Shown piece after piece: positions 33,781 through 46,579 of a stretch of 64,000 bases of DNA (position 1 is its first letter; every line of letters begins with the position of its first letter). The position numbers and the translations under genes are program-made. This DNA is from Larix kaempferi (lineage: Eukaryota > Streptophyta > Pinopsida > Pinales > Pinaceae). Below the pieces are notes generated by a model. The model was given only the letters and a program-made list of their open reading frames with translations, was not told the origin of the DNA and did no database searches. Location of the stretch: assembly GCA_027924585.1 (NCBI GenBank), contig BSBM01000442.1:4464001-4528000 (forward strand). Direction: 5' to 3'.

Positions 33781-34220
33781 AAAGAGATCCATTTTGAATC
33801 CTTCTATAGCCATTGGAATTCCCAAGAGAGGTAAATCAAATTCATTTGGGGTTACCAATTCATGAGAGAGAGAGGTTATACTTATATATTCCCTTTCCCA
33901 TAATAGAAAAAGGTGAATTAGAGAGGGGAGTTACACTTTTTCAAGGAGTGCAGGCTAAAAATAGCTAATGAGGGTGCACTGGTACATGAGGAGCATCACA
34001 AGAGGATTGGAATAGCTAAGGAGGGTGCACTAGCCATGTAGGCCCTACTAAACATCAAAGAGGAAGCAATAGTGCCTCCATAAACCAAAATAATAAAAAA
34101 TAGGTTCCAAAGAGTAATGTTAAGGAGAGCAACAAATCCTAGTCCCCAACCCCTTCGGATGTGGAATCCATGGCCCCTTATTCTCATTAGTTGTCGATGT
34201 GAAGTTATTTATTTATTTAT

Positions 34221-34221
<1 letters not shown>

Positions 34222-34254
<33 letters not shown>
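34222..34254. repeat. (AAT)n microsatellite
   Basis: About eleven uninterrupted TAA/AAT triplets next to an ATTT run. Confidence 0.95.
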
Positions 34255-34255
<1 letters not shown>

Positions 34256-34335
34256 GTACATAATTCCAACACCTAATACCCAATAATAAACGAAATAATA
34301 ACATATTCGTGAGGTTTAACAACTGGGGTATTACA

Positions 34336-36289
34336 TTTAGTTGTTAATAGATATACTTATGACTAACTAAATAAATACATTTGAAGCAACTTTTAGGACT
34401 AGTTCAATTAGAAATATACTTTCACATTATCTACAAAATAAATAGATACTATATCAAGTGGATAAAATGCTTACAATTTTTAATGATTATGTAGATGAGT
34501 AGATATACATTGAGACACCCAAACATTTTGAGTTTCTATGTAAAAATATTATCGCCTACAAATTGAAAAAGATGCTATATAATCCCAAGCATACACCAAG
34601 CGCATGGTATTTTATGATTAAAACACAGTTTAAAGAAAAACGACTAGTAACGCATTATTGTGAGATCTCAATATGCATATCATTTATTGAATGGATGTCA
34701 TTCTTATTGTGTCTGTTTATGTTGATTAGCATAACTACTTAATTTGTGGTTGGTGAACACTGACAGACCACAAGTTAAGTGTCAAAAAAATAAGTAATAA
34801 ATTAGCTGTTATTTCTTGTCTACCACGAAACCTTTTATCCATGCATCAACTACTAGTTAATTTTTATATTTTTTTTATTATAATTGTTTATTTTGAATTT
34901 TGAACGACTGCCATAAAATCAATATAGACAATACACTTGTCTAATCCTTGTGCAATCTAGGAAAAGCATAGATGCTAGTCCACCCCAAATTCTAGGATAT
35001 AAACACCTATCCATGTAATTACTTGATCTACATTAAGAATAGTCTTAATTTATTCCACATTTAAAATCATTTATGGTTACAACACGAGTTACAGAGTTTG
35101 ATATGATATTTTTGAAAGAGCTACATTAGATTGTTGTTATTAAGATTTGGTAAAGAAGAGACAATGATTTTATATTATAATTAATGTAGGCAATGGATAT
35201 GTTGCATAGATTTAACATGGAGATTTGCAAGCAAGTTTTGACACCAATCGAGGTTGGATTAATGTTAACTAAACATGAAGAATAGAAGTGAGGTGATCCC
35301 ACCTTATGGGGACAAATCAGAAGTTTGATTTACGTTGTGACTACTACTTGGCCATATGTTCTATATATAGTGAGTTTGTTAACTAGATTTATGGGAGAAT
35401 CTAGAATAGTTTTTTAGATAGAATTTGAGAGAATTATGGAAAATATTAGTCATAGAGTCAATTATGAATTAGAGTATAGATCTATATAATATTTTACACT
35501 AGTCAGCTATAGAGATAGATTCAGATTGGGAAGGTTGCCTTTGGGAAGGTTGCCTTGTTGATAACAATTAATGATATAAGTTCAACAATTACATGGTGTG
35601 AAATAAAGAATCATACAATGTTGTTAAATACAAAGATATAATTATAACCACATGTGAAAAACTTTGTTTGAAGAGATAAATATGTATCACCTCATTTATG
35701 ATAATATACAAGTGAGTCGACCAAATTAATCAATCTTTTATATGAGAAAATAATGGGAGAGATATACCTATGTAAAGCAATCCACAAAATAGAATAAACA
35801 GTACAAATCACATGAAGATGTAATCCATGAATTACTAATACACAAAAACTTTGATGTACGAAACTTTTAACAAAGGTGGAGTGACTTATGGACTACTATA
35901 TGCTAATGGAGATACTTACGGTTTAAACGAAAACCTTTCCTAATGGAGATACTTAAGCTTACATGTAATAATAAAATAATTGAGTGACACTTGGGTACCC
36001 AAACTACCTCGTTTTAGTTATATTTCAACGAGAATAATGAACGAAGAAGGGCTAACAACTTGTTTCTAGCTATTGGATAGAAGAAGAGATTCGTGTTTCC
36101 ATGTTGGCTAAAGTGCTTCAATGTATGTTGAATCCTAACCATGTATCTTGCTTACCTTTTTATATTTATTGAATATGTATATTATGATGTTGGACTAAGA
36201 GTTTAACCACAATTAACTATGAGAATTTTAGTAGGAAGGTTCAATTTTCTGAACTTGCTTATAGTTTTCTTTTGGGTTATTTTGAATAG
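34336..36289. other. AT-rich sequence without recognised features
   Basis: No coding frame of interest. A short direct duplication of GGGAAGGTTGCCTT lies at about 35,528-35,563 and a TATA-like CTATATATAG at about 35,362. Nothing further can be supported. Confidence 0.5.
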
Positions 36290-36940
36290 GCGAGGCAATG
36301 TGGGGTTAGATCAATGTTAAAGATTAACTCTTTTCATGAGTTTCATTTATCATTTAAGGTAGTATCCGGTCAAACACTAGAGCATAGCTCCTTGCTTTGT
36401 AGGGACTATTGCGGTTTACTAAGAGCAGAGGCTTGATTTCCTTACAGGTGTTTGGGGATTCAAAGTGTATAATTGATTGGGAAAATGGAAGCACTACATT
36501 GCACTCTTTAGCTTTGGGACATTGGATGACCAAGGTTAGAAATTTGATTTTTGCTTTTGATCAAGTCTTTTTCAACCACATCTTCAAGGAGTCCAATGTT
36601 GTTGCTGATTTGCTATCTAAGAAAACAATTAGCAAGATGGATGGTAGAATGTTTTATAAAGAATTAAGAGATGGAGACCTTATTAATTATGCGAGCCTTT
36701 TCTTTTATTAATTTTAGCTCCAAGTTTTGTTGGTAGAGAGTGAAGGAGATGTAATAGTTATGGTTTCTAATATTTTGAACTTCATGTGAATTTATTATAG
36801 GTGTTACTATGTTCCATACCTTTTTTGAACTTGAGAGAAGAAACTCACTTCTCTTGGTTTTGGATGTATTTTTGTACATAACTTTTTGTTTAATATAAAG
36901 TTCTATTTAATATAACTTTTTTTTTCTTCACCGTGAAAAA
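36290..36940 (+). pseudogene. LINE RNase H relic with 3' tail
   Basis: The frame 36,409-36,711 reads GLISLQVFGDSKCIIDWENG, then HIFKESNVVADLLSKK, the C-terminal half of a plant LINE RNase H with the GDS and the VAD motifs. The frame extends a little upstream across a TAG. About 200 bp of non-coding 3' sequence follows and ends in an A run near 36,935, as expected of a 5'-truncated LINE. I could not find the target-site duplication, so boundaries are approximate. The family differs from that of the LINE at 25,986. Confidence 0.65.
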
Positions 36941-38901
36941 AAACCATGTCATTTAGATCATAGTAACATAAGTCGAGTACGATTTGATACCGAAAAAATA
37001 CTTAATGAAAATATATAGTACTTATAAAATATAGAAATAGCTTGCTTATATATAATATTTTTAATCAAATATACCATAAATATACATAGACATTTATATA
37101 ATAAAATTTAACATACATTTAAAAAACAAAAATATAAAATCTCAACAACCTTGGATATGGAAGTGTGAGAGAAGAAAACTACTTATTTATAGTTATTTTA
37201 ATAAGTAAGCATGAAATTGAATGGTATTTTTGTTTTATAGTGTTTAAATAATTAATAATTAATGTTTTTTCTTTCTTTCTTTAAATTGGTTTTCAAAATT
37301 TAATTCTCCACTAATAGTCCGTATTCTACACCATGTGGCCGAATTATGCTACTATGATTTAGATATGAGTTCTTAACCATGAGAAGGTGTTATTTCGATA
37401 TGAGTTGTAAATTATTATTATTAATATTTCATTCTCAATGAGTTGAGTTTGGTTAATATTATTATTATAAATTTTATTAATCATTATTCTTCACTTATAT
37501 TTTCAAATAAATTTTATTTTTACTTTAAATTAAAAATTAATATAAAAATAAAAAAATAATAATAAACAAGTTCTTTAAATAGTAAAGATACTTAACTATC
37601 ATATTTAACCATTAAATGTTACACAATTTTCTTCATAATTCTTTACTACAAATATTTAAATTTTAAATATTCTAGTTACAATTTGGACTATTGTGTGAAA
37701 AAAATAGCGATAAAATATACACTTTGTTATAAACAATTAAAAACTCTTTAATAATTTAAGTAATTTATATTCTACTTTGTAAACAAATAAATAAGACAAA
37801 CACACTCAATTGAATGTATTTGAGTAATTTACATAACTGTTATGTATTGCATTATTTATAATAAATATAAATAAACATATTAAAATTGTTTTCAAATACA
37901 AAATAATATTGCATCGATTGAATCACCCAACAACATAAATATTTGCAATATTTCATACGGTCTCATATACCTACAATTGCATGATTGAAACATTCAAAAA
38001 TAAAAAGAGATGAAAGAATTGAATTGGATTTAAGTATTTATAATGTTTAATATGGTCCCATATACCCTTTAAAGTCAAGTACAAATAAATGAAAACGTTG
38101 TATTCTATCGTATTTAAAAAAATGTAGGGTCATGTAAATTGGTATATTCCGGAGTTGAAAGATGTTAAAGACTTGCAAGTGGAACTGTCCTCATGAATAT
38201 ATTCATTGGTCGGTGTATATGACAGGCTAGTTGAATACTGTCATGTAAATTAATATATTTATATTTTATTTTTTGGAAGTTGATATATTTATATTTATAT
38301 TTATAAGATATTGATCTATCTACTTGACGCAACAGCCATGGTTAATATACTCCATGGTCGGCGCATATGACAAGCTGGTGGCATCGATGGTATTTGTTGT
38401 AAGAATAAAATAATAAATTTTCGTTTTATGTGGTGGCCAGGTCCAACGGTGGAGAATCGACGTCCGAACTCTTGGGCCTGTAATGGTGGCCGGATACTAC
38501 AAGGCAATACGGGTGCAGCACATTGTTGTGTACTTTTATCTTCAGTTACTATTAGAAAAACCTAAAGCCCAACGACCCTGTAAATATAAGACGATATTGT
38601 CCTTTTTTTCCCAAGTGTGGCGCGTGAGATGTGATGAAAAAACAAATGTAAATGTATGAATCATTTTGAGATAGTTCGGTAAAATAAGGCACCGAAAAAT
38701 AAACTAAAAATATAGTTAAACTTTCCACGCCGTAATATATTATTGCAGATTGAGCGAATGAAATAAATTTGCTGACCTGCAAACTATGTGATGTGAGTAA
38801 TCTCTATGTCTCTATTCGGTTGGAATCGTAATTATTGATATCATAGATTGCAATAAGATATCACCTTGTGGGACACTTTGATTTGTATAATAATGCTCTT
38901 G
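36941..38901. other. AT-rich sequence, no gene seen
   Basis: Very AT-rich with frequent poly-A and poly-T runs up to about 38,300. A short less AT-rich island (about 38,330-38,640) contains no convincing frame; the 63-codon - strand frame there shows no domain. Confidence 0.5.
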
Positions 38902-39060
38902 GGATTGTCGGGCAGCGTGTATTGAAAATTAGGGTTTTGGGTTTTTGGATTGTCGAGCAGCTTATATTGAAAATTAGGGTTTTATTGTTAGGTAGTCTAT
39001 ATTGAAATTAGGTTTTTGGATTGTGGGGAATTTTATAGTGTAAATTAGGGTTTTTGGTAT
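38902..39060. repeat. Degenerate tandem repeat with AATTAGGGTTTT cores
   Basis: Four imperfect units of about 32-45 bp begin GGATTGTCGGGCAGC or a variant, and each contains ATTGAAAATTAGGGTTTT or a variant. The core resembles an interstitial plant telomere unit (TTTAGGG) but the units are longer, so it is a separate minisatellite. Confidence 0.65.
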
Positions 39061-39235
39061 AGTTTAAGTGGGTTTCATTGTTAAGAATATGTTTTTTCTT
39101 CTAGTAGGGTATATACTTGTGTAAAGGGGTCTCTTGTCCCACAAACAATAAAGTCTCATACACCAAATTAATGTCTACTTGACAATGACCTTAAAAATAA
39201 ATTATTATTATTAAAAATAAGATTTTAAGATTTAT

Positions 39236-39440
39236 CCATATATATATATCCATCTTAATATAATATTTTTTAAAACTTGTTTATAAATTAAATAGCAAAA
39301 TTTTCAATAATTTTTTTATTGATTGATATCCATATATATATATCTTAATATAATATTTGGCATTTCAGTACGAAGTTAGGCCGCTTAAAGCTTGTTTATA
39401 TAGATTAAATAGCAGATTTTTCAATAATTTTTTTATTGAT
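39236..39440. repeat. Imperfect tandem duplication of about 100 bp
   Basis: Two units share CCATATATATATAT, CTTAATATAATATTT, CTTGTTTATA, TTAAATAGCA and TTTCAATAATTTTTTTATTG in the same order. The second carries an insertion around 39,365-39,390. Confidence 0.7.
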
Positions 39441-39667
39441 TGACAAGTTTATTGAATAAATGGCTCATATATTTGGAAGTTCGAAGATGCTATCTTACAA
39501 GTCAATCAACGTGGAAACATCTAAAAACATTTAATTGGACTAACGGTATCTTTCATTGTTTTAATTGGACCAACCGTATGAAAGTTTTAATTGGACCAAC
39601 CTACATCAAAAAATTGCAAAAACAAATATTTTTATTAGCATGGGATAACTTTTAAGATAAAAAGATC

Positions 39668-39959
39668 ATTTTAAAATAGGAAGCCTCTCACTCGCGTTAT
39701 AGAGATTTCGAATCTTTCTTTTGGGATATTTTGGATAAATATTTTAAAATAGGAAGCCTCTCACTCGCGTTATAGAGATTTCGAATCTTTCTTTTGGGAT
39801 ATTTTGGATAAATATTTTAAAATAGGAAGCCTCTCACTCGCGTTATAGAGATTTCGAATCTTTCTTTTGGGATATTTTGGATAAATATTTTAAAATAGGA
39901 AGCCTCTCACTCGCGTTATAGAGATTTCGAATCTTTCTTTTGGGATATTTTGGATAAAT
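39668..39959. repeat. Perfect 4 x 73-bp tandem repeat
   Basis: Four units start ATTTTAAAATAGGAAG at 39,668, 39,741, 39,814 and 39,887, with no difference seen between them. Each contains GGAAGCCTCTCACTCGCG and ATAGAGATTTCG. Their identity, beside a decayed array of the same motif, shows recent amplification or conversion. Confidence 0.95.
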
Positions 39960-40048
39960 AGCATATTATGTTAGAAATTTATCGCTGTGTCAATTCGTCT
40001 TACATAAGCTGCAAAATACTTTAAACGGTATGGAAATTCTTAAATATA

Positions 40049-40951
40049 AGAGACCACTCACTAACATCATAAAGATCTGACAACATTTTTATTTTTATTT
40101 TTTTAAAACTATGTTTAAGGATAAAAATAACAAATAAAAATAGGAAGCCACTCACTGAGATGATAGAGATTATAAAAATTTTAAATTGTCTTTTTTTTTT
40201 AAGGATAAACCTGACATGAAAATCTTAAAAATAAGAAGCCACTAACTAACATGATAGTGTTTAGGATTCTTTTTTAAATAGTTTTGTTTAACAATGTTTA
40301 GCGATAAACCTCATAATTTGTTTGATTTAAATTTGTTGTTTTATTCTTTCTCAGTTCGTACTACGTAAACCGTCGATTTGTACCAAGGTGATGAAACATC
40401 ATGAGTCAATCATAATTCAGAATTGTAAAATAGGAAGCCATTCACTAACTTCATAGAGTTTATATTTATATTTATATTTATTTTAAATATTTTGATTTCT
40501 ATATTTTGTTTAAAAAAATTGGAAGCCAGTCACCCTCTTCAGAGAGACTATAATATTTTTTATTTAAAAAATGGAAGCCATTCACTAACTTCATAAAGAT
40601 TCCAATCCTTTTTTATTATTAGAGATCATAATTTTTTTATTAAAAAGTTAAATCTAAAATATTTTTTATTTAAAAAAATGGAAGTCATTTACTAATTTTA
40701 TAAAGATTTTAATCTTTTTATTATTATTAAAATTTATAATTTTTTTATTAAAATCAAATTTAAAATATGATATGAAAATATTTTTTTCAAGAGAGAAAAA
40801 ATGGTATTTTTGTTTTCATGAAATCAAAAATACATACCACATCAAATCATTGAAATTTGAACTCTTCCAAAAACATTTAATACAAAACATTACTATTATA
40901 TACTAAAGTAGTATAAAAATATTATGATAAGAAGCCATGCACTAAAACCAT
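40049..40951. repeat. Decayed array of GGAAGCC(A)CTCACT motifs
   Basis: Diverged copies of a 28-30 bp motif, approximately GGAAGCCATTCACTAACTTC followed by ATAGAGATT, occur at 40,049, 40,142, 40,233, 40,432, 40,521, 40,573, 40,680 and 40,930. They are all in the same orientation and separated by AT-rich filler of about 50-250 bp. They continue the perfect 73-bp array to the left. Confidence 0.7.
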
Positions 40952-43337
40952 TTTTTTTAATTTTATTTATGAAAAGTATCCTATACTATTTTTAAATTTG
41001 TTTCTTTATTATTTTTCATTTTGTTTTAAAGAAGACATTCGGTTTGATATGGTTGATGCAAACCTTGTCCAAATAGCCAAGGTTAATTTGGTTTTGATTA
41101 AGGAGACAACCTTCAAATAACCTATACTCAAACATTGAAATGTTTTTTTTTAATAAATTAAATTTTAAATTTTAAATAAAGTTATCAATTAAATTTACAT
41201 TTTTAAATTTGGTTTATATAGATTTTATAATAAAAATACTTTCTACATAGAATTATTATTTGATTATCTATATTTTAAATAAGGTAAATATAGTGAAATA
41301 CTAAAATTGAAAACATTTTTTTTTAAAAGTAATTTGAAAATACTTCTTTTAATATCAATCTTTTTAACTTTTTAACTTGTAAAAATTATGTTTGTATAAA
41401 AATGTTTATTTTAATGTTTTTAAAATAAAAATAATATTTAAATAGAATTAGCCAATTCTTTTTTTTTTTAATTTAATAAAGAAAAATGAATAACCACAAC
41501 ATTATTATAAATATTATTTTTTCTTTAAATAAAAAATATACTTATCATATATTAAAAATATTAATCACCTAAATTTATTAATTGTAATTTTTAAACTTAT
41601 ACTAATATAATAAAAAGTATATAATATTTAATAATAACAATAAATTTAAAATAACAAAATATAAATTATAATAAAATAACAAAACTAACAATTAAGTAGG
41701 AAAGTCACAATATGTTCATGAAAAAAAGGTCATGAAGTATAACATTTTAAAAATTCTAACAATTACTCCATTGATGAACTAAAATTAATTAGACTTATTA
41801 AAATAAAATAAATAAATAAACAATTTTTTGTGATTAATGTTTGTTTATAATCGTTTTTATATTTTAAACAAAATATTCAAAAATATATTAACAAAGAGAA
41901 AAATATAATAAAGATAAAAGTAACAAAAATAAATAAATATATATAATAAAAGAAGAATTATGTTTCAATAAAGAAAGAAATTAAACAACCAAATATATAA
42001 TAAAATGTAATTTAGAAAATTTAAATTTTCATTTTAAATTATTAGTTATATTTATTTGAACAAAATGATAGTGAAAGAGATTGAAAATAAAAGTGAAAAT
42101 AAAAGAAACTAAATTTGTATATTAAAAAGTAACAAAGTTAACTCACTTTGTAATATAGGAATAGTTCATTGTAAAGCAATGATTATTTCCGAGGAATATT
42201 TATGAACCTTCTTAAAAATCTAAGCATAGATTGGATGTTGGAAACATATAATTAGATGGTTTAATATTTTTTTTGTAATTATAATTTCATTTTTAAAGAA
42301 ACAAAAATAAAGGGAATGTATAAAGGAATATATATCTTATTTTCATAGAAACTGAAAAAATTAATAAAATATGAATATGTATGTGAATTGAAACTTTTGG
42401 AATCTTTGATTAACAAGAAGTGTTTAGCTAAAAGTTGCACAAGTATCTCTTATTTCCATAGTTCACAAGACGCAAACAAAGAACTAACCTTCTTTTCAAA
42501 AACATATTTCTCCAAAGAAAAAATGTAGTTGAAATCCTCAAGTATTGCAAGACATTAGTGAGTGAACGTACTGAAGATCTAGAGTCATCCAACATAAATG
42601 CTATCCATTGCAACCTCCCTTGGAAAAAGGTTGTATGATCCGACTGAACAATCTACCAATAATACTTGCAAAAAAATATTCCTATAATAGGTGCTTTAGT
42701 GTTTCCAACCTAAGGTAGGAGGGGAAAAGTCCATCTAGGAGACCACTTTTCACTACCCATGCCTTTGTAGGAAGGCCCCAGTAAATCATTAGCCATGTAA
42801 TTACATTCTGAGTTTGTAGCTCACTCAGAAAAAATAAGTGTTATGCAATCTATTAAATGACCATCTCTCTGGATCTCTAGAAATTCATTATAAATTAAAA
42901 TTTGGAATGAGATCATTTCATTAATGAAGAAGAAATTTTAGTCTCTAAGAATCATATTTGACCAAGGCACATTTAAAGCTTCATTCCCAATCACACCAAA
43001 ATGGGCCAAGCATGTCAATATTCATTTTGAAAAGGTCCTCATGTGGAATAAGGCCATTAATCTCAATAATAAAATTCCTAGAAAAAAATCATGAGAAATG
43101 GATCATGGTTCCTTCCAATTGTGAGTATTGGTATCCCAAAAATCCGTCCAATAAAAAAATCCTCTTGTTACTCAACCTCAAACCTTGAAAATGGGGAATG
43201 TATGCAACATGCATATCTTGCACCTTCCAATTAGCCAAATCCCATCTCACTAAATTACATGACATCTGCTACTACATGAAGCCAAATGACTTTATCCATG
43301 GTGCCGAGACACTTTTGACAATGAAAGATCCCGAGAC
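40952..43337. other. AT-rich sequence, then unresolved degraded sequence
   Basis: To about 42,400 the sequence is extremely AT-rich with no frame of interest. From 42,400 to 43,337 composition is more balanced and small frames occur on both strands, but none shows a recognisable domain. Its position downstream of the - strand Copia gag suggests it could be further decayed internal sequence of that element. Confidence 0.4.
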
Positions 43338-43630
43338 CTAAAAGATACGAGGACCTAAATTTAAGATATGAACTTTTCCAATAGCTTCTTTGTAGCATCT
43401 TCTCCTAAGACATTCAGTAATATAGAAACTTCTAAACAAATTTTGATTGTATTCATTGATTTCTTGTTTATTTTTTTCCAATCTTTGGACGACATACCTA
43501 TCAAGTATTTTATGGGCCTGACAACAATCCAATGCTCTCAATCTACAAGGAGATTTTGCATTTTGATCTTCCAAAGCTTAAAATTATCTCCATCAAAATT
43601 TTCAATTTCTACACATGAACTGTTGGCCAT
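43338..43630 (-). pseudogene. Copia gag fragment
   Basis: On the - strand an ATG at 43,630 opens MANSSCVEIENFDGDNFKLW, the classic N-terminus of Ty1/Copia gag. Shifted frames continue with MSSKDWKKINKKSMNTIKIC and VLGEDATKK. It lies about 100 bp downstream of a primer-binding site, as expected. Stops and frameshifts abolish it, and the rest of gag-pol is not recognisable. This family differs from Copia-1/-2, which lack gag. Confidence 0.75.
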
Positions 43631-43731
43631 TCTAACTAAAAATCAATGTTCTAGAACTCCCACTGAAACTAGGCATTCTCCAGATCCAGGATCAAAATGG
43701 AAACAAAGGCATCTCCTTGAAGACAGATCTA

Positions 43732-43743
43732 GATCTGATACCA
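43732..43743 (-). other. Primer-binding site of the decayed Copia element
   Basis: The - strand reads TGGTATCAGATC directly after the LTR end CCTTGACA, matching initiator tRNA-Met in its first ten bases. Confidence 0.8.
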
Positions 43744-44134
43744 TGTCAAGGATATAAATACCTGTTATAGTGACTATCCATAATGATTCTAATAGTTAGA
43801 TATACAAGACTTTAACAATGGCACAAAATGTAGTCACACAATACACAAAAAATATCTTGGAAAACCCTTTACACGGAAAAACCATCAAACCAATTAGATT
43901 TATTTATGATCTAATAGCAACACTCTTAACTAGCATTTACAATAAGGATTTACTAGATTGCAATAGCTCAAGTGTAAATTCACTTGCACGCTACTTCTTT
44001 ACTCAAGTACAATATATTACAATACATTCAACCTTTCCATCACATCTTATTTATATATGTAATAATCTAATTCATGACAACTAAATTAGTTATAGATAAC
44101 TGCTCCATTAATGGTGATTAATAACTTCCTAACA
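43744..44134 (-). repeat. 5' LTR of the decayed Copia element
   Basis: Read on the - strand the block would run from TGTTAGGAAG to CCTTGACA, 391 bp, a usual Copia LTR length and a usual start. The right boundary (44,134) is inferred from the TGTTAGGAAG start only, since no second LTR is seen. Confidence 0.5.
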
Positions 44135-44977
44135 AATTTCAATTATCCTATAATAGTTGAGTTGAATAAGTCAAATTTAATTGAATGCTATTCGAGCTTC
44201 TCGTCATCTAAATGTTTGTTGAATTCCTTCCCTCTTTATTTTGTTTGATTTCATGTCGATGAGACATGGTCGTCGACTAGCTGACCAGGATTCCACCATC
44301 TTTCAACTTCAATTCCAGTCGACTTGTTAACCAACCAACTATCAACTCCAACTGTCAATTTACATGCAAAGAATATAACATACCCAATACTTGTTGCACC
44401 CACCAAGAACCATCAATCAAGGTCTTAATTTATCACTCAATTGAGGTATTAATAGCTCAATCAAGTGCTTAAAATTTCCTTAATGGAGAGAATGAAAAAA
44501 TATTTTTTCACATCACTTGGAAAAAAGTGTTACCCAACTTCATGGATTAACCCCACTATGAATCCACATTCTCTTAACCATCAATTGGATCTCTCTATAT
44601 TTATATAACTTCTCCAACTTCTTAAATTGCATCTCTATACTCCCATTCTCTTCACTGTATCTCTACTCACCACTTCATATTTCTAGTAAGTCTCCCTTAT
44701 CTTATTTAGCCACCACTTTTTAACTATTACATCTTGCATTGCTCTCTCTTGAGACTAAAACTCCACCATAGTGCCTTATTCCTTTAGATATTCATTATTT
44801 ATATTACATCCCAATTTCATTCCTTTCATTTAATTCAACTTTAATTTTTTCTTTGAAATTTTATGCCAAGGTAGTTCTACTTGCTCCTTTCACAAACATA
44901 GTGATGGAGATATTAAGCGAAGTAAATGTGTAAAATTCACCTAGTACATCTTATGTAAGTCTAAATTTTGTGGAATT
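44135..44977. other. Unresolved spacer
   Basis: No coding frame or repeat that I can support. Confidence 0.5.
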
Positions 44978-46439
44978 TCTAATAACCCATTTTGCCCTTG
45001 ATGTTATTTGTCTTCAATGTAAAGACTGTATATATATGCAATGTGTGTATTTTCCCTAGTGTGGAGCTCAAGGCCAAGGCCCCACTAGTGGATGTTTAAG
45101 GTTATTGCTTAGGAAAGTATTTGGACAGTTTAATTATTCATGGATTGTTAAGCCATGAAGGAATGTAAATGATGTAATTATTGTTAATGAATAAAATAAC
45201 CAAGAAGCTGGCTAATGAAGCAACTAATGAGAAGGGGCCACGTGTATCCACTAGGGAGAGGTGAGGGTGTTATGGGATTGGTTTCCCATGTTGCCACATG
45301 TTCGACCGTGAACCTGTTTGAACTCCTTGCTGACATTAATTCGGTTGCAGAGGGTGGTTGAGAACCCTGTTGCTGAAGACGATGGAGTATGGAGCATGCC
45401 TGTGATTTCGTATGGCAGAGCATGACTCTGGTTTCGTGTCCGGAAAGGTGCTCAACACCTGGAAACTTGCAGAACTTGTTTGAATACTGATTGGTGGGAA
45501 GGGGAACATCCATTATACATTATTCATTCACTCATCCATTCACACACTTTCCATTCAGGATCCATCAATTCTTCAAGGGAGAACTTGTCTAGACATACCC
45601 GCCGACTCAGAATTAGTCGTAGAAACTTGAAGATAATCATGTTTTCTTGTGTAATAGAAAATACCAGAGAGTTGTCAGCTATAGAAACTGTGTGTGTGAA
45701 CCCAGTCTACCGGTGACAGAGTGGTAAGAACCTGTGAGGAAAATGCAAGCCTGAATAGTGAAGAGAAATCGTGAGAACCTGAGCTTGAATCGCAGAGGAT
45801 AGATTGCGGAACAGAGCCCTATCCGCAATCTTGGTACGAGTCAGCTTGTTTAATTGTGGAAGAAGGTTGGGTTGCTTGATAAACCCAGTGAAGGATGAAG
45901 TCTCATAGAACTAGAGATTGGACCTTTTTATTCCCATCAGGGTATTTTTTAAGGATTATAAAATTATGCTCAAGTGTAGTATTCTAGGCAATTATTTTGG
46001 ATTGGAAAAAACATAAATATAGATTGGTAGAGGAATATTAAATATGAAACATACAATTTAATACTAAAACTTGAAAAATTTGGCGAATATTATGATAAAA
46101 ATACACATTTTATGTAAATATAGGCGATATTAGAGACTAAAAATGACCAAATAGCGAATTTATTTTTTGAAAAAAGGCCCCCAAAATAGCGAATTGGCAA
46201 AATTTCGCCCCTAAAAATTTCCCTGATGCCCATCCTAGAATAAAACTTGAAGGGAAGAAGCCTTGAGGGACTGTGCAACATAGAACAGGGTCTTCTTTGT
46301 GTTGGATGTGGTAGGTAATGTGGGTGCCAGGTCGGCTAAGTGTTGAGATGCCTGCAACTCTATGGTTGAGCTCATTGGCTTAGCAACGCCTCCCTTGTTG
46401 TCCCTGTTCACCTGCTAAACCCACTTCCGGTTGGCTTAG

Positions 46440-46579
46440 CATGATCAACTTGTCTGATATGTTTGATAAACCCAACGATATGCTGGCTTGGCATGATTGT
46501 ATTGCTTGGTATGCCTGATAAACCCATTGCCGGTTGGCTTAGCATGATCAGATTGTCTGATATGTTTGATAAACCCAAT
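46440..46579. repeat. Minisatellite with TGATAAACCCA cores, left of Copia-2
   Basis: Units of about 45-60 bp contain GGCTTAGCATGAT or GGCTTGGCATGAT and end TTTGATAAACCCA; cores lie at about 46,465, 46,510 and 46,566. The same array resumes at 53,436 after Copia-2. Confidence 0.8.

Larger units (their letters stand above)
32479..34335 (-). repeat. - strand chromovirus-type 5' LTR
   Basis: Read on the - strand the 1857-bp block starts TGTAATACCCCAG and ends GGGGACACCACA, then GAG and the primer-binding site. The ends match the chromovirus LTR pattern of this window. It contains a (CA)n run, a GA/GAA-rich tract and an (AAT)n run. The rest of the element to the left is not recognisable. Confidence 0.65.

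Noticed and set aside
38316-38507. Small host gene in a less AT-rich island
   Set aside because: Only 63 codons, no domain, no splice or start context that stands out.
42428-43188. Frames as LINE or Copia pol remnants
   Set aside because: No motif could be recognised on either strand; only the position next to the Copia gag relic hinted at it.
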